From Bacillota bacterium (GTDB lineage Bacteria > Bacillota > Clostridia > Christensenellales > CAG-138): DNA of 13,905 bases. The stretch covers positions 1-13,905 of the forward strand of contig JAEYLA010000304.1 in the NCBI GenBank assembly GCA_023461495.1, given 5' to 3'. The notes under the pieces were generated by a model. That model worked only from the letters and a program-made list of their open reading frames with translations. It was not told where the DNA came from and did not search any database. This document shows, piece after piece, positions 5,916-13,639 of this stretch (position 1 is its first letter; each line of letters starts with the position of its first letter). The translations under genes were made by a program, and so were the position numbers.

Positions 5916-7637
5916 TTGCGGCGTCTTTCCCGGTTTCTGGTTCCCTTTAAAAAGCAGGTGATCTTAGGCCCCCTGTTCAAGTTGACGGAGGCGGTGCTGG
6001 AGCTGTTCATCCCTCTCATTATGATGCGCATCATCGACATCGGCGTTGCGAATGGGGATACGGCCTATATCTGGCGCATGGGCGGGCTGATGCTGCTTGT
6101 CTCTCTCGCGGGGTATGGCTTCGCGCTGCTGTGCCAGTATTACGCCTCGCTTGCGGCGCAGGGGGTTGGCACCAACATGCGCAATGCGGTGTTTTCCCAC
6201 ATCAGCCGCCTTTCGTTTGCGGAGCTGGACCGTTTTGGCACTCCCACGCTCATCAACCGTGTAACAACGGATATCAACCAGCTGCAGTGGGCGGTGGCCA
6301 TGCTCATCCGCCTTGTGATGCGTTCGCCCTTCCTGTGCGTGGGCGGGTTTGTCATGGCGATGCTGATCGATGAGAAGATGTCCCTGATCATACTGGGCGT
6401 GATCCTCGTATTCGGCCTGATTTTATATGCAACCATGACGCGCTCCGTGCCGCTCTTCCGCCGGGTGCAGCAAAGGCTTGATACGCTCTCCCGTATACTG
6501 CGGGAAAACCTTTCAGGCGTGCGCGTGATCCGCGCGTTTGCGCGGGTGGATGCGGAAAACCGGCGCTTTGATGCTGCGGTAGACGCGCATGCGGAGGCAA
6601 CTATTGATGTAAGCCGGATCGCGGCGCTTGTCAACCCGCTGACCTCGCTTGTGATGAACGCAGGCATCCTGGCCTTGATTTACTTTGGGGCTATTCGCGT
6701 CAACAGCGCGACGCTCACCACCGGCCAGGTCATCGCGCTCATCAATTACGTGGTGGATATTTTAGCCTCCATGCTGGTGGTTGCTAACCTTGTTTCCGTA
6801 TTTACCAAGGCCGCGGCTTCCGCGGCGCGGGTCAACGAGCTGTTTGATACAAAGGCTTCCATTGTGGACGGTCCGGGTGCAGAAGCGCAGGAACAAGCGC
6901 CCCTGCTGCAATTTGAAAACGTCTCCTTCCGCTATGCGGACGCCGCCGCGGACGCGCTCGAAGGCATCAGCGTGACGCTGCAAAAGGGAGAAACGCTCGG
7001 CATCATCGGCGGCACGGGTTCCGGAAAGACCACGCTTGCAAACCTTCTCTGCCGGTTTTACGATGCAACGGAGGGCCGTGTGCTGTTCTTTGGAGCGGAT
7101 GTAAAACACTATACCCTGCATGCGTTGCGCGGACAGATCGGCATTGTGCCGCAAAAATCCATACTGTTCAGCGGCACGCTCCGCGAAAACCTGCGCTACG
7201 GCAATGAACAAGCGCCCGACGAGGCGCTGTGGGAAGCGCTCGACGCCGCGCAGGCGCAGTTTGTCAGAAAATTTCCGGACGGGCTTGATACGCGTGTGCT
7301 GCAGGGCGGCGTCAACTTCAGCGGCGGGCAGCGGCAGCGGCTTTGCATTGCGCGCGCGCTGGTACGGAAACCCGCGCTATTGATACTCGACGACGCCGCG
7401 AGCGCATTGGACTATATGACGGAAGCGGCGCTCAGGCGGGAGCTTCATAAACGTACCGGCATGGCGGTGGTGCAGATTACCCAGCGCGCGGCAAGCATTT
7501 TGCATGCGGACCGTATCCTTGTATTGGAGGACGGCGCGATAGCGGGCCTTGGCACGCATGAGGAACTCAAGGCGGGCTGCGCGCTCTACCGGGAGATTTT
7601 AAAATCACAGGAGCTCTTGGGGGAGGAAATTGCATGA
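5916..7637 (+). CDS. Heterodimeric ABC exporter subunit with degenerate ATP site (TTG start)
   Basis: A 573-residue half-transporter: a six-helix membrane domain at about 10-310, then a nucleotide-binding domain. Motifs: Walker A GGTGSGKTT with Lys371, Q-loop VPQKS, canonical signature FSGGQ (469-472), Walker B LILDD with Asp492. The catalytic glutamate after Walker B is Asp493 and the H-loop histidine is Gln523 (ITQR). These are the changes seen in the non-hydrolysing subunit of heterodimeric exporters such as BmrC/BmrD, LmrC/LmrD and TM287/288. It overlaps the next subunit by 4 nt (ATGA), so the two are translationally coupled and should pair. Substrate cannot be read from sequence; multidrug or lipid export is the usual role. 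Confidence 0.93.
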   Translation: MRRLSRFLVPFKKQVILGPLFKLTEAVLELFIPLIMMRIIDIGVANGDTAYIWRMGGLMLLVSLAGYGFALLCQYYASLAAQGVGTNMRNAVFSHISRLSFAELDRFGTPTLINRVTTDINQLQWAVAMLIRLVMRSPFLCVGGFVMAMLIDEKMSLIILGVILVFGLILYATMTRSVPLFRRVQQRLDTLSRILRENLSGVRVIRAFARVDAENRRFDAAVDAHAEATIDVSRIAALVNPLTSLVMNAGILALIYFGAIRVNSATLTTGQVIALINYVVDILASMLVVANLVSVFTKAAASAARVNELFDTKASIVDGPGAEAQEQAPLLQFENVSFRYADAAADALEGISVTLQKGETLGIIGGTGSGKTTLANLLCRFYDATEGRVLFFGADVKHYTLHALRGQIGIVPQKSILFSGTLRENLRYGNEQAPDEALWEALDAAQAQFVRKFPDGLDTRVLQGGVNFSGGQRQRLCIARALVRKPALLILDDAASALDYMTEAALRRELHKRTGMAVVQITQRAASILHADRILVLEDGAIAGLGTHEELKAGCALYREILKSQELLGEEIA

Positions 7638-9385
7638 AACAGCCGACCCCAGTAAAAACGCATCTCTTCAGGCGCTTGCTTCCATATGTCAAGCACTACA
7701 GGCTGCTGCTTGCATTCGCCATATTGACGGCGTTTGTGGGCAGCGTGCTCTCGCTGACTGGGCCGCTGCTGATGGGCCGTGCGATTGATCATATCATAGG
7801 GCCGGGGCAGGTGGAGCTTGCGCCGATTTTGCGCATCCTCGGCATGATGGCGGTATTGTATGTCGTAAGCAGTATTGCGCAGTGGCTCATGCAGACGCTC
7901 TCCGCCGCCATTGCGGCGCGCACGTCCGCCGATATCCGCAAGGACGGCTTTTCCCGCCTCTCCATACTGCCGCTCAAGTATTTTGACAGCCGTGCCCATG
8001 GCGATACCATCAGCCGCTTTACAAACGATTTGGAAGCGGTGTCGGAAGGACTCACACAGGTCATCACGCAGCTGTTTGCTGGCACGGTGACTCTTTTGGG
8101 CACCCTTGGGTTCATGCTTTCGCTTTCCGTACCCATCACAATGGTAGTTGTGGTGGTGACGCCGCTGTCCATTTGGGTGGCCGGGAAAATTGTGAAAAGC
8201 TCGGCGCGCATGTTTCGTGAGCAGAGCCGGACGCTCGGCGAGCTCAACGGTTATGTGGAGGAAATGGTCGGCGGCGGGCGCGTCATAAAAGCATTTGGGC
8301 AGGAAGAGGCGTCCCAGAAGCGGTTTGAGGAGATCAACGCAAGGCTCTATAAGGTGGGGCAGCTGTCCCAGTTTTATTCTTCCCTTGCAAATCCGTCCAC
8401 AAGGCTCATCAACCATACGGTATACCTGCTGGTAGGCGTCATCGGTGCGCTGCTTGCGGTGGGGCAGCAGCTTTCTGTGGGCGCAATCGCAAGCTTTCTA
8501 ACCTATGCGGTGCAGTTCGCGCGCCCCATCAATGAAATCACTGGCATCACCACACAACTGCAGAACGCCGCGGCCTCATTGGAGCGCGTATTCGCGCTGC
8601 TCGATACGCCGCCGCAAGAGCCGGATCAAGCGGATGCGGCGCATGACGTACACGCGCGCGGCAATGTGGAGTTTCGCGATGTGGGATTCTCTTATCAGCC
8701 GGAGGCTCCGTTGATCGAGCGTTTTTCGCTGCGGGTGTCGCCAGGAAAGACGGTGGCAATTGTGGGCCCGACGGGAGCGGGGAAGACGACGATCGTCAAC
8801 CTGCTGATGCGCTTTTACGAGATCGACGCGGGCGAAATATTGCTTGACGGCGTGGACATCCGGAACATCGGCAGGGATGCGCTCCGGCGCTCATTCGGCA
8901 TGGTGCTCCAGGACAGCTGGCTGTTTTCCGGTACCGTGCGGGAAAACATCGCCTATGCAAAGCCGGAAGCGACGGCGGAGGACGTGGAGCAGGCCGCCCG
9001 CGCGGCGCATGCGCACGGCTTTATCAGGCGTTTGCCGCAGGGGTATGATACCGTGATCGCAGAGGATGGCGGCAACCTGTCCGAAGGACAGAAGCAGCTT
9101 TTAACCATCGCGCGCGCCATGCTCTGCGATCCGCCCATGCTGATACTCGATGAAGCCACAAGCTCTGTCGATACCCGCACCGAGCAGCGCATCCAGCGCG
9201 CGTTTTTAGCGCTGATGCAGGGCCGCACCAGCTTCGTGATTGCGCACCGGCTTTCCACCATACAGGGCGCGGACGTCATTTTGGCGATGGATCAGGGCAA
9301 AATCGTGGAAATGGGCACCCATGAAGAGCTGCTTAAAGAAGAGGGCTTCTATTGTAGGCTCTATAATAGCCAGTTCGCGAAATGA
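7634..9385 (+). CDS. Heterodimeric ABC exporter subunit with catalytic Walker B
   Basis: A 583-residue partner of the preceding subunit, with a six-helix membrane domain followed by a nucleotide-binding domain. Motifs: Walker A GPTGAGKTT with Lys384, Q-loop VLQDS, Walker B LILDE with catalytic Glu507, and H-loop His538 (IAHR). Its signature is LSEGQ (Glu484 in place of Gly) rather than LSGGQ. In the dimer, this altered signature faces the altered Walker B/H-loop site of the first subunit, leaving one intact site made of this Walker B and the partner's FSGGQ. A GGGGGAGG-type ribosome site lies just before ATG. The gene ends at the border of the AT-rich island; no clear terminator follows. Confidence 0.94.
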   Translation: MKQPTPVKTHLFRRLLPYVKHYRLLLAFAILTAFVGSVLSLTGPLLMGRAIDHIIGPGQVELAPILRILGMMAVLYVVSSIAQWLMQTLSAAIAARTSADIRKDGFSRLSILPLKYFDSRAHGDTISRFTNDLEAVSEGLTQVITQLFAGTVTLLGTLGFMLSLSVPITMVVVVVTPLSIWVAGKIVKSSARMFREQSRTLGELNGYVEEMVGGGRVIKAFGQEEASQKRFEEINARLYKVGQLSQFYSSLANPSTRLINHTVYLLVGVIGALLAVGQQLSVGAIASFLTYAVQFARPINEITGITTQLQNAAASLERVFALLDTPPQEPDQADAAHDVHARGNVEFRDVGFSYQPEAPLIERFSLRVSPGKTVAIVGPTGAGKTTIVNLLMRFYEIDAGEILLDGVDIRNIGRDALRRSFGMVLQDSWLFSGTVRENIAYAKPEATAEDVEQAARAAHAHGFIRRLPQGYDTVIAEDGGNLSEGQKQLLTIARAMLCDPPMLILDEATSSVDTRTEQRIQRAFLALMQGRTSFVIAHRLSTIQGADVILAMDQGKIVEMGTHEELLKEEGFYCRLYNSQFAK

Positions 9386-9513
9386 AAAGATACTTTTTGT
9401 GGTAGAGCATAGTTAATTTCCATAAACCACTTGACGAATCATATATAAACAAGCCTTTGGGGATTGAAAGTTTTATGAAGAGAACAAAACCATATGAATA
9501 AACACTATCAAAA

Positions 9514-10578
9514 CTATTTATATGCATAGTCTAAAAATTGGATTTCATATGTCTCTATGCTCTTGATTTCGAAAAGTGATTCGTCAAAGACTGCTAAGTT
9601 AACTCCATCTTTGTGCATGGTGCTTGGATATTCAATTCCCTTATACCCACAACTCTTTATATAGTCACAAACAAACTGTGTGGGTAGATAATCCAACTGA
9701 CTATCAAAACGCCTCAAGGGTTTGGAAAGTTCTGTTGCTATTTTGCTCAAATCTCTTATGTTTGCAGCATATTCAAGCTGATCCATTCTCCTAAACGGAC
9801 TAATACTATCAATTGCTGTTAAGTTTATTATATCGATGTCCTCTCTCAGAACAAATTCTCCAACAGATACAAAATCATATATTCCGGCTCTTACTTCATG
9901 TAACGTAGTTTTTACAGAGTCGGCCAAATATAAGCACGGTTCTCCAGTAGAATTAATGCGCCCAGCTGCAGCTAGGTTTTTTGGAGGTGCTTTCATATCG
10001 GTAGGATTTGAGTAACCTGCTGAGCTTTGACTAATTCTTGCACGAAAAAAGGTTGTTCCAGATGCTATCTTTCTTGTAATGAATGGGAAAAATCTTTGTA
10101 GGACATCGATGTTGAATATATTTGAAAAAAAACGGTTCTGATGTTTAATTGTTTCTACAAATTGTTCCCAAGTGTATCCTCCAAGCAAAACATTATCCTT
10201 AAGGAAGGTATTGTCATTAAGCGCAGCAACACCCACGGGAACACGAAAAAGCTTTGGGTTATCATTATATGTTCCTTCGCATAAAGTCTTCAACAGATCA
10301 ATAGCTATACCTGCTTCGCAATTAAATATTCGAAGCTCCTGTATAAGCATATCCGCAATCGAGAAAATTCGATCGGCGGGATAAGATGGTGAGAAATTGT
10401 CGCTTACATCAAAAATTGCAAGTAATTCGGTCAACATATCGGAAATCGTTCTATCGTTTTTGATTGAATATATAAATATACTTTTTGCTTCACAATAGTC
10501 GCAGTTCCCGACTGCTCCTAATTTTTCTATGATTTCTTTAATGTCCGGGTCTGAAAAACAATTAATGCAACAGTTCAT
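9514..10578 (-). CDS. RES-domain protein with N-terminal zinc ribbon and HEPN-like domain
   Basis: A 354-residue protein, probably cytoplasmic. The N-terminus has a zinc ribbon, C4-x2-C7 and C26-x2-C29, leading into a helical region (about 40-165) that fits the HEPN/RES N-terminal domain. The C-terminal RES domain has FFRARIS (Arg179), GRINSTGEPCLYLA (Arg207, Tyr217), TLHEVR (Glu228) and late YPSTMHKDGVN. RES toxins such as MbcT degrade NAD+, and Arg/Tyr/Glu are their active-site residues, so an NAD+-consuming activity is inferred. I chose ATG at 10578: it overlaps the sce7725 stop as ATGA and has GGATGG 8 nt upstream; an in-frame ATG at 10590 adds four residues. No Xre/DUF2384-type antitoxin, the usual RES partner, is present. 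Third gene of the operon. Confidence 0.85.
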   Translation of the reverse strand: MNCCINCFSDPDIKEIIEKLGAVGNCDYCEAKSIFIYSIKNDRTISDMLTELLAIFDVSDNFSPSYPADRIFSIADMLIQELRIFNCEAGIAIDLLKTLCEGTYNDNPKLFRVPVGVAALNDNTFLKDNVLLGGYTWEQFVETIKHQNRFFSNIFNIDVLQRFFPFITRKIASGTTFFRARISQSSAGYSNPTDMKAPPKNLAAAGRINSTGEPCLYLADSVKTTLHEVRAGIYDFVSVGEFVLREDIDIINLTAIDSISPFRRMDQLEYAANIRDLSKIATELSKPLRRFDSQLDYLPTQFVCDYIKSCGYKGIEYPSTMHKDGVNLAVFDESLFEIKSIETYEIQFLDYAYK

Positions 10579-11546
10579 GTATGTTTCCATCCATCGCTAG
10601 TTAGATGATTACTTACTAATTCCAAATGGTGCATAATTGAAAGCTTTTTTACAACACCTAAGCCAGGATACGTTCCGTTTTCATAATGCCGAATAAATTC
10701 ATTAAGTCCGCATGTCATTTCAGGAGACTCGCTCTCACACCAAATAACAAGTTTTGTTACGGCTTCGTAGAACTTTTTAGCTGTATTTTGAATATCTTCG
10801 TTTGAATCAGAAACAAAGTGTCGTATTCTCAGAGTATCATCGTTCTTATCTAAATAAACAATATGTATAGCTACAGCTTTGGGAGCAAATCCGGATGTCG
10901 CTTCATAATTACCCACAATAGAATAATCAGAAAAACCGCTGAAACCCTCCTCTAAAAAATACAGATGATCTGCACTAAAAAATTCGTCTATATTATTTAT
11001 GTAGTCAACATTTCTAAGTTGTTTCTGAAATTTATCATCAACTAAAATCTTATTCCGATTTCTACGTACTCTTCTTCTAAAAGCACTATCATCGGGAATA
11101 ATTACGCATAAGGGCTGTATGTTAGTGTATAATGAATCATATACATCTAGCATATCATAGTTATTACATATTACAGCCCAGTTATCTCTGGAAAAGTTTC
11201 GGCCTTCCCATTTAGTAATGATATCTAGGCTATGTTGCGTAATTTCAATCCCTTTATTTATTCTAGGATCGTGAAGTGTATCTATGACTCTTTGAGCAAG
11301 TTTTGCAGCGTCCGCATCTTTGTTGATCCTATTCAAATCTTGATGAAAGTCGCTTGAGGCAGGATGCCAAACAGAGATTACTTTACGATTAATATCTACA
11401 AATGCTTGAAGTGTATTACATAAGGTTGATGACGCTTTAATCGGCTCAATTATTGGAATTATTAGTGGGGTTATCAAAGCTTGCTCAACAAGCTCCTTGA
11501 GCGCTAGAAGCTCGTACTGTCTTCCCTTTAAATAAGGATAATACAT
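10575..11546 (-). CDS. sce7725-family protein
   Basis: A 323-residue protein with the family N-terminus MYYPYLKGRQYELLALKEL. Further visible stretches are PIIEPIK, ISVWHPASSDF, a middle region rich in basic residues (RRRVRRNRNK), and a C-terminal part with the FIRHYENGTYPGLG segment. No membrane helix or signal peptide is seen, and I can name no catalytic motif. sce7725 proteins are known mainly from their pairing with sce7726 and often RES genes; biochemical function is unknown to me. GGGAGG lies 7 nt before ATG, inside the last codons of the upstream gene, and its own end overlaps the RES start, so it is translationally coupled on both sides. A role as immunity factor, sensor or scaffold is possible but unsupported. 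Confidence 0.8.
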   Translation of the reverse strand: MYYPYLKGRQYELLALKELVEQALITPLIIPIIEPIKASSTLCNTLQAFVDINRKVISVWHPASSDFHQDLNRINKDADAAKLAQRVIDTLHDPRINKGIEITQHSLDIITKWEGRNFSRDNWAVICNNYDMLDVYDSLYTNIQPLCVIIPDDSAFRRRVRRNRNKILVDDKFQKQLRNVDYINNIDEFFSADHLYFLEEGFSGFSDYSIVGNYEATSGFAPKAVAIHIVYLDKNDDTLRIRHFVSDSNEDIQNTAKKFYEAVTKLVIWCESESPEMTCGLNEFIRHYENGTYPGLGVVKKLSIMHHLELVSNHLTSDGWKHT

Positions 11547-11549
11547 ATG

Positions 11550-12401
11550 TTAACCTCCCAGCGTTTTTGATAGAAATCTATGGAGTCCTTCAATGTCGCG
11601 GTATGCCGAATTAAAAAAATAGAACAGGGCTTTGAGCTCTTTTGGGATTTCATCCAAAGTCTGTTTGGCAATATTATTTCTCTTTTTAAGTTCATCAATA
11701 AACAGTGTATATGCATTATTTATAGGAATCTCAGAAAATGCTTTTAGGCATTCGTCATAATAAAACACGGGTTTTGCTTTTGGTAATTCGCCAAAGTGGC
11801 TCAGCAATATATTCTCATACTCTTTTTTATTGAGAACCTTAAAAATTGATATGTGTTTTAAAGCTGCGTTGTCTTCAACTGGCTCTTTTCTTTTTTTTTG
11901 ACTTATAGTAACTCTCTTAGTTAAGCTATAAATTCCCACGTTGGTATTTTTTAATAAACTACTAGCTTTATCAAAATTACATTCTGGAACAACAACGCAT
12001 ACCCTATTAAAAGCACTATAGTAATCCGATATTTGGTTGTTTAATCGGTCGAAGTTATCTAACTCAGTCTTTATTTCATATACAACTGCTATACCATTCA
12101 TTAGAATAAAGTCGGCAACAGAATTATCGATAGGTATTTGAGTTAATGCTGTTGTACTTTTGACACTACGATGGACACCAATCAGCCACTTGTTAAGCAA
12201 GGTATTTAAGTAAAAATATTCGTTTCTGTGATCCTTTGAAAGGGCCTTATATACCATCTCAATTGCATCAAGATTGGTGTGAGCTTCTTTTGCATATTGT
12301 TTAACGGCTGCCTGATAAAGTTTATTCTCTCCAGTTTCAAGAAGTTCTCGGAAAACTTTTTGAGTGAAGAGGCTGTTCAAAATATAATTTGTATTTGCCA
12401 T
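11550..12401 (-). CDS. sce7726-family protein, PD-(D/E)xK nuclease-like
   Basis: A 283-residue protein and first gene of the island operon. The core at about 65-145 has IDNSVADFILMN (Asp97), VVYEIKTELDNFDRL (Glu109-x-Lys111) and QISDYYSAFNRVCVVVP. D-(11)-E-x-K followed by a beta strand and helix fits a PD-(D/E)xK-type core, and the sequence around it matches the sce7726 family (EIK...D.L.RL..Q...Y). The C-terminal half (150-283) is helical and basic and I recognise nothing in it. The start is ATG at 12401 with GGAGGG 5 nt upstream; the longer frame from 12500 would cross the promoter and palindrome. Nuclease activity is inferred, not shown; a bare nucleic-acid-binding role is also possible. 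Confidence 0.78.
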   Translation of the reverse strand: MANTNYILNSLFTQKVFRELLETGENKLYQAAVKQYAKEAHTNLDAIEMVYKALSKDHRNEYFYLNTLLNKWLIGVHRSVKSTTALTQIPIDNSVADFILMNGIAVVYEIKTELDNFDRLNNQISDYYSAFNRVCVVVPECNFDKASSLLKNTNVGIYSLTKRVTISQKKRKEPVEDNAALKHISIFKVLNKKEYENILLSHFGELPKAKPVFYYDECLKAFSEIPINNAYTLFIDELKKRNNIAKQTLDEIPKELKALFYFFNSAYRDIEGLHRFLSKTLGG

Positions 12402-12406
12402 ATTCA

Positions 12407-12412
12407 CCCTCC
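12407..12412 (-). promoter_or_regulatory. Ribosome site fixing the sce7726-family start
   Basis: GGAGGG on the minus strand lies 5 nt before ATG at 12401. It is the only good ribosome site in this leader and rejects the longer frame from 12500. Confidence 0.75.
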
Positions 12413-12428
12413 ACAAATGTATCACCAC

Positions 12429-12440
12429 ATATGTACATAT
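12429..12440. promoter_or_regulatory. 12-bp palindrome at the island promoter (candidate operator)
   Basis: ATATGTACATAT is a perfect palindrome that overlaps the downstream end of the -10 hexamer and covers the expected transcription start. This is a classical place for an autorepressor site, although no DNA-binding domain is obvious in the three proteins. Confidence 0.45.
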
Positions 12441-12467
12441 TATAGCATTTCTTGATTTATATGAAAA
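12439..12467 (-). promoter_or_regulatory. Extended -10 promoter of the island operon
   Basis: Read on the minus strand, TTTTCA (12467-12462, 4 of 6) and a perfect TATAAT (12444-12439) are 17 bp apart, and TGC directly before the -10 gives an extended motif. The leader to the sce7726-family ATG is about 30 nt. It would drive all three island genes. Confidence 0.72.
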
Positions 12468-12526
12468 GCAGCGATGCCAAGCAGAGCTAGCGTTCATCAT
12501 ACTGCGTTTCTTGAACTTCTACTTTT

Positions 12527-12578
12527 GCCCTATAACGAAAATAGACATTATTTATAATGTCTATTTTCGTTATAGGGC
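12527..12578. repeat. Perfect 25-bp inverted repeat with 2-nt centre
   Basis: Arms 12527-12551 and 12554-12578 are exact reverse complements (GCCCTATAACGAAAATAGAC and ATTAT, then its mirror) with TT between them. It lies 36 nt past the end of the kinase gene and marks the right edge of the AT-rich island. No T-tract follows on either strand, so it is not a normal intrinsic terminator, though it could still stop RNA polymerase or protect 3' ends. A MITE remnant, a transposon target or end, or an integration site are alternatives. Confidence 0.8.
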
Positions 12579-12614
12579 CGTACAAAGCCGGACGCTTTTG
12601 AGCATTTAGTATTC

Positions 12615-13616
12615 TTACCGCAACCTACGGTACAGCGCCATCGCTTCCTCCATGGGCCGTAACCCGCTTGTGGAGTCCGCCTCAGAGAGCGAGCACGCAG
12701 CCGCAGCCGTTCCAAGCTCGATCGCTTCGCACAGCGCATAGCCCTGATAGGCGCCGTACAATACGCCGGAGCAGAACGCGTCCCCCGCGCCCACACTGCC
12801 TTTGATGTAGCCTTCGGGCAGGCGCAGTCCGGGTACTTCCACGTAGGCGTTGTGTTCATCAAGGCCATAGCCGCCTTCGGGGCAGTGGATGACCGCCCAG
12901 GTGGAAACACCCATTTCCTTGAGCTTCAAAAGCGCCGCCTCAAAGTTTTCCTGGAGGAGCGCATCCGTCCCGCTGCGCAGCGGCACACCGGTCGTGGCGC
13001 TTGCTTCGAGCTCATTGATGATGCAGTAATCCGTATACCTGAGCGCGGGAGGAACCAGCTTTTTCGGCCGGTCACTTGCCTCACTCACGATATCGATGGA
13101 GGTCTTGATGCCGCGCTTTTTGGCGTTTCTCAGCAGCCGCGCCATTTTGGTGCCGTATTCCGCATCCTCCTGATCCAAAGCGTGAAGCAGCATGATGTAG
13201 CCGATGTGCAGGAATTCGCAGTCAAGGCTGTCCCAATCGATGCAGCTTTCGTCAAACAGCGCACTTGCGCCATAGTAGGTGAAAAACGTGCGCTGCTTGG
13301 ACAGAAGATCGTTGATGACGACGGTAAACGACGTCTTTCCCTTCCTGCCGATGCGGGTACGGTTAATGTTTGGGAACGCCTCCATTAAAGAGAGGATTAG
13401 GTCGCCGTCTTCATCCGCGCCCACTATGCCGAGCGCTGTCAACGGCAGCGTCGCATCGAGCCGCGCGAGATCGAATATCACATTGCACAGCGCGCCGCCG
13501 GTGCTTTTTGAAATGCCTTCCTGTATGGCCGCAAGCTCACCGGCCTTGGGATAACCTTCAATGGGATACAGGTTATCCACAATCATGTTTCCGGCAACGC
13601 AAATCCCTTTCTTCAT
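12615..13616 (-). CDS. PfkB-family carbohydrate kinase
   Basis: A 333-residue ribokinase-like enzyme that phosphorylates a sugar (or nucleoside) with ATP in the cytoplasm. Visible are the N-terminal GNMIVDN strand, the STGGALCNVIFDLARL substrate-binding motif with its GG pair near 40, GIVGADEDGD, and the C-terminal GSVGAGDAFCSG motif, whose GAGD holds the anion hole and catalytic Asp279. Length is usual. It follows the D-lyxose-type isomerase gene by 23 nt on the same strand, with AGGGTG in that gap, so the pair is an operon and the substrate is probably a ketose made by the isomerase (xylulose or fructose). The sequence alone does not fix the sugar. Codon use is GC-rich like the rest of the chromosome. 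Confidence 0.9.
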   Translation of the reverse strand: MKKGICVAGNMIVDNLYPIEGYPKAGELAAIQEGISKSTGGALCNVIFDLARLDATLPLTALGIVGADEDGDLILSLMEAFPNINRTRIGRKGKTSFTVVINDLLSKQRTFFTYYGASALFDESCIDWDSLDCEFLHIGYIMLLHALDQEDAEYGTKMARLLRNAKKRGIKTSIDIVSEASDRPKKLVPPALRYTDYCIINELEASATTGVPLRSGTDALLQENFEAALLKLKEMGVSTWAVIHCPEGGYGLDEHNAYVEVPGLRLPEGYIKGSVGAGDAFCSGVLYGAYQGYALCEAIELGTAAAACSLSEADSTSGLRPMEEAMALYRRLR

Positions 13617-13639
13617 GCTCTAAACTCACCCTTTAGATG

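Larger units (their letters stand above)
9386..12526. mobile_element. AT-rich accessory island carrying three minus-strand genes
   Basis: Base composition falls sharply just after the ABC stop codon and rises again beyond the palindrome at 12527-12578. Inside are three coupled genes (RES, sce7725, sce7726) with AT-rich codon use unlike the neighbours. No integrase, transposase, tRNA gene or clear direct repeat is visible. The 9386-9513 stretch between converging genes is AT-rich and I see nothing definite in it. Horizontal acquisition is inferred from composition and content only. Confidence 0.6.

Noticed and set aside
7586..8416. 276-residue minus-strand frame opposite the ABC genes
   Set aside because: It lies entirely opposite conserved ABC membrane-domain coding sequence and shows no domain or ribosome site.
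12402..12500. 33-residue N-terminal extension of the sce7726-family protein
   Set aside because: It would place the promoter and palindrome inside the coding region; the ATG at 12401 has a strong ribosome site.
12527..12578. Intrinsic terminator or CRISPR-like repeat
   Set aside because: No T-tract follows on either strand and there is a single palindrome, not a spaced array; kept only as an inverted repeat.
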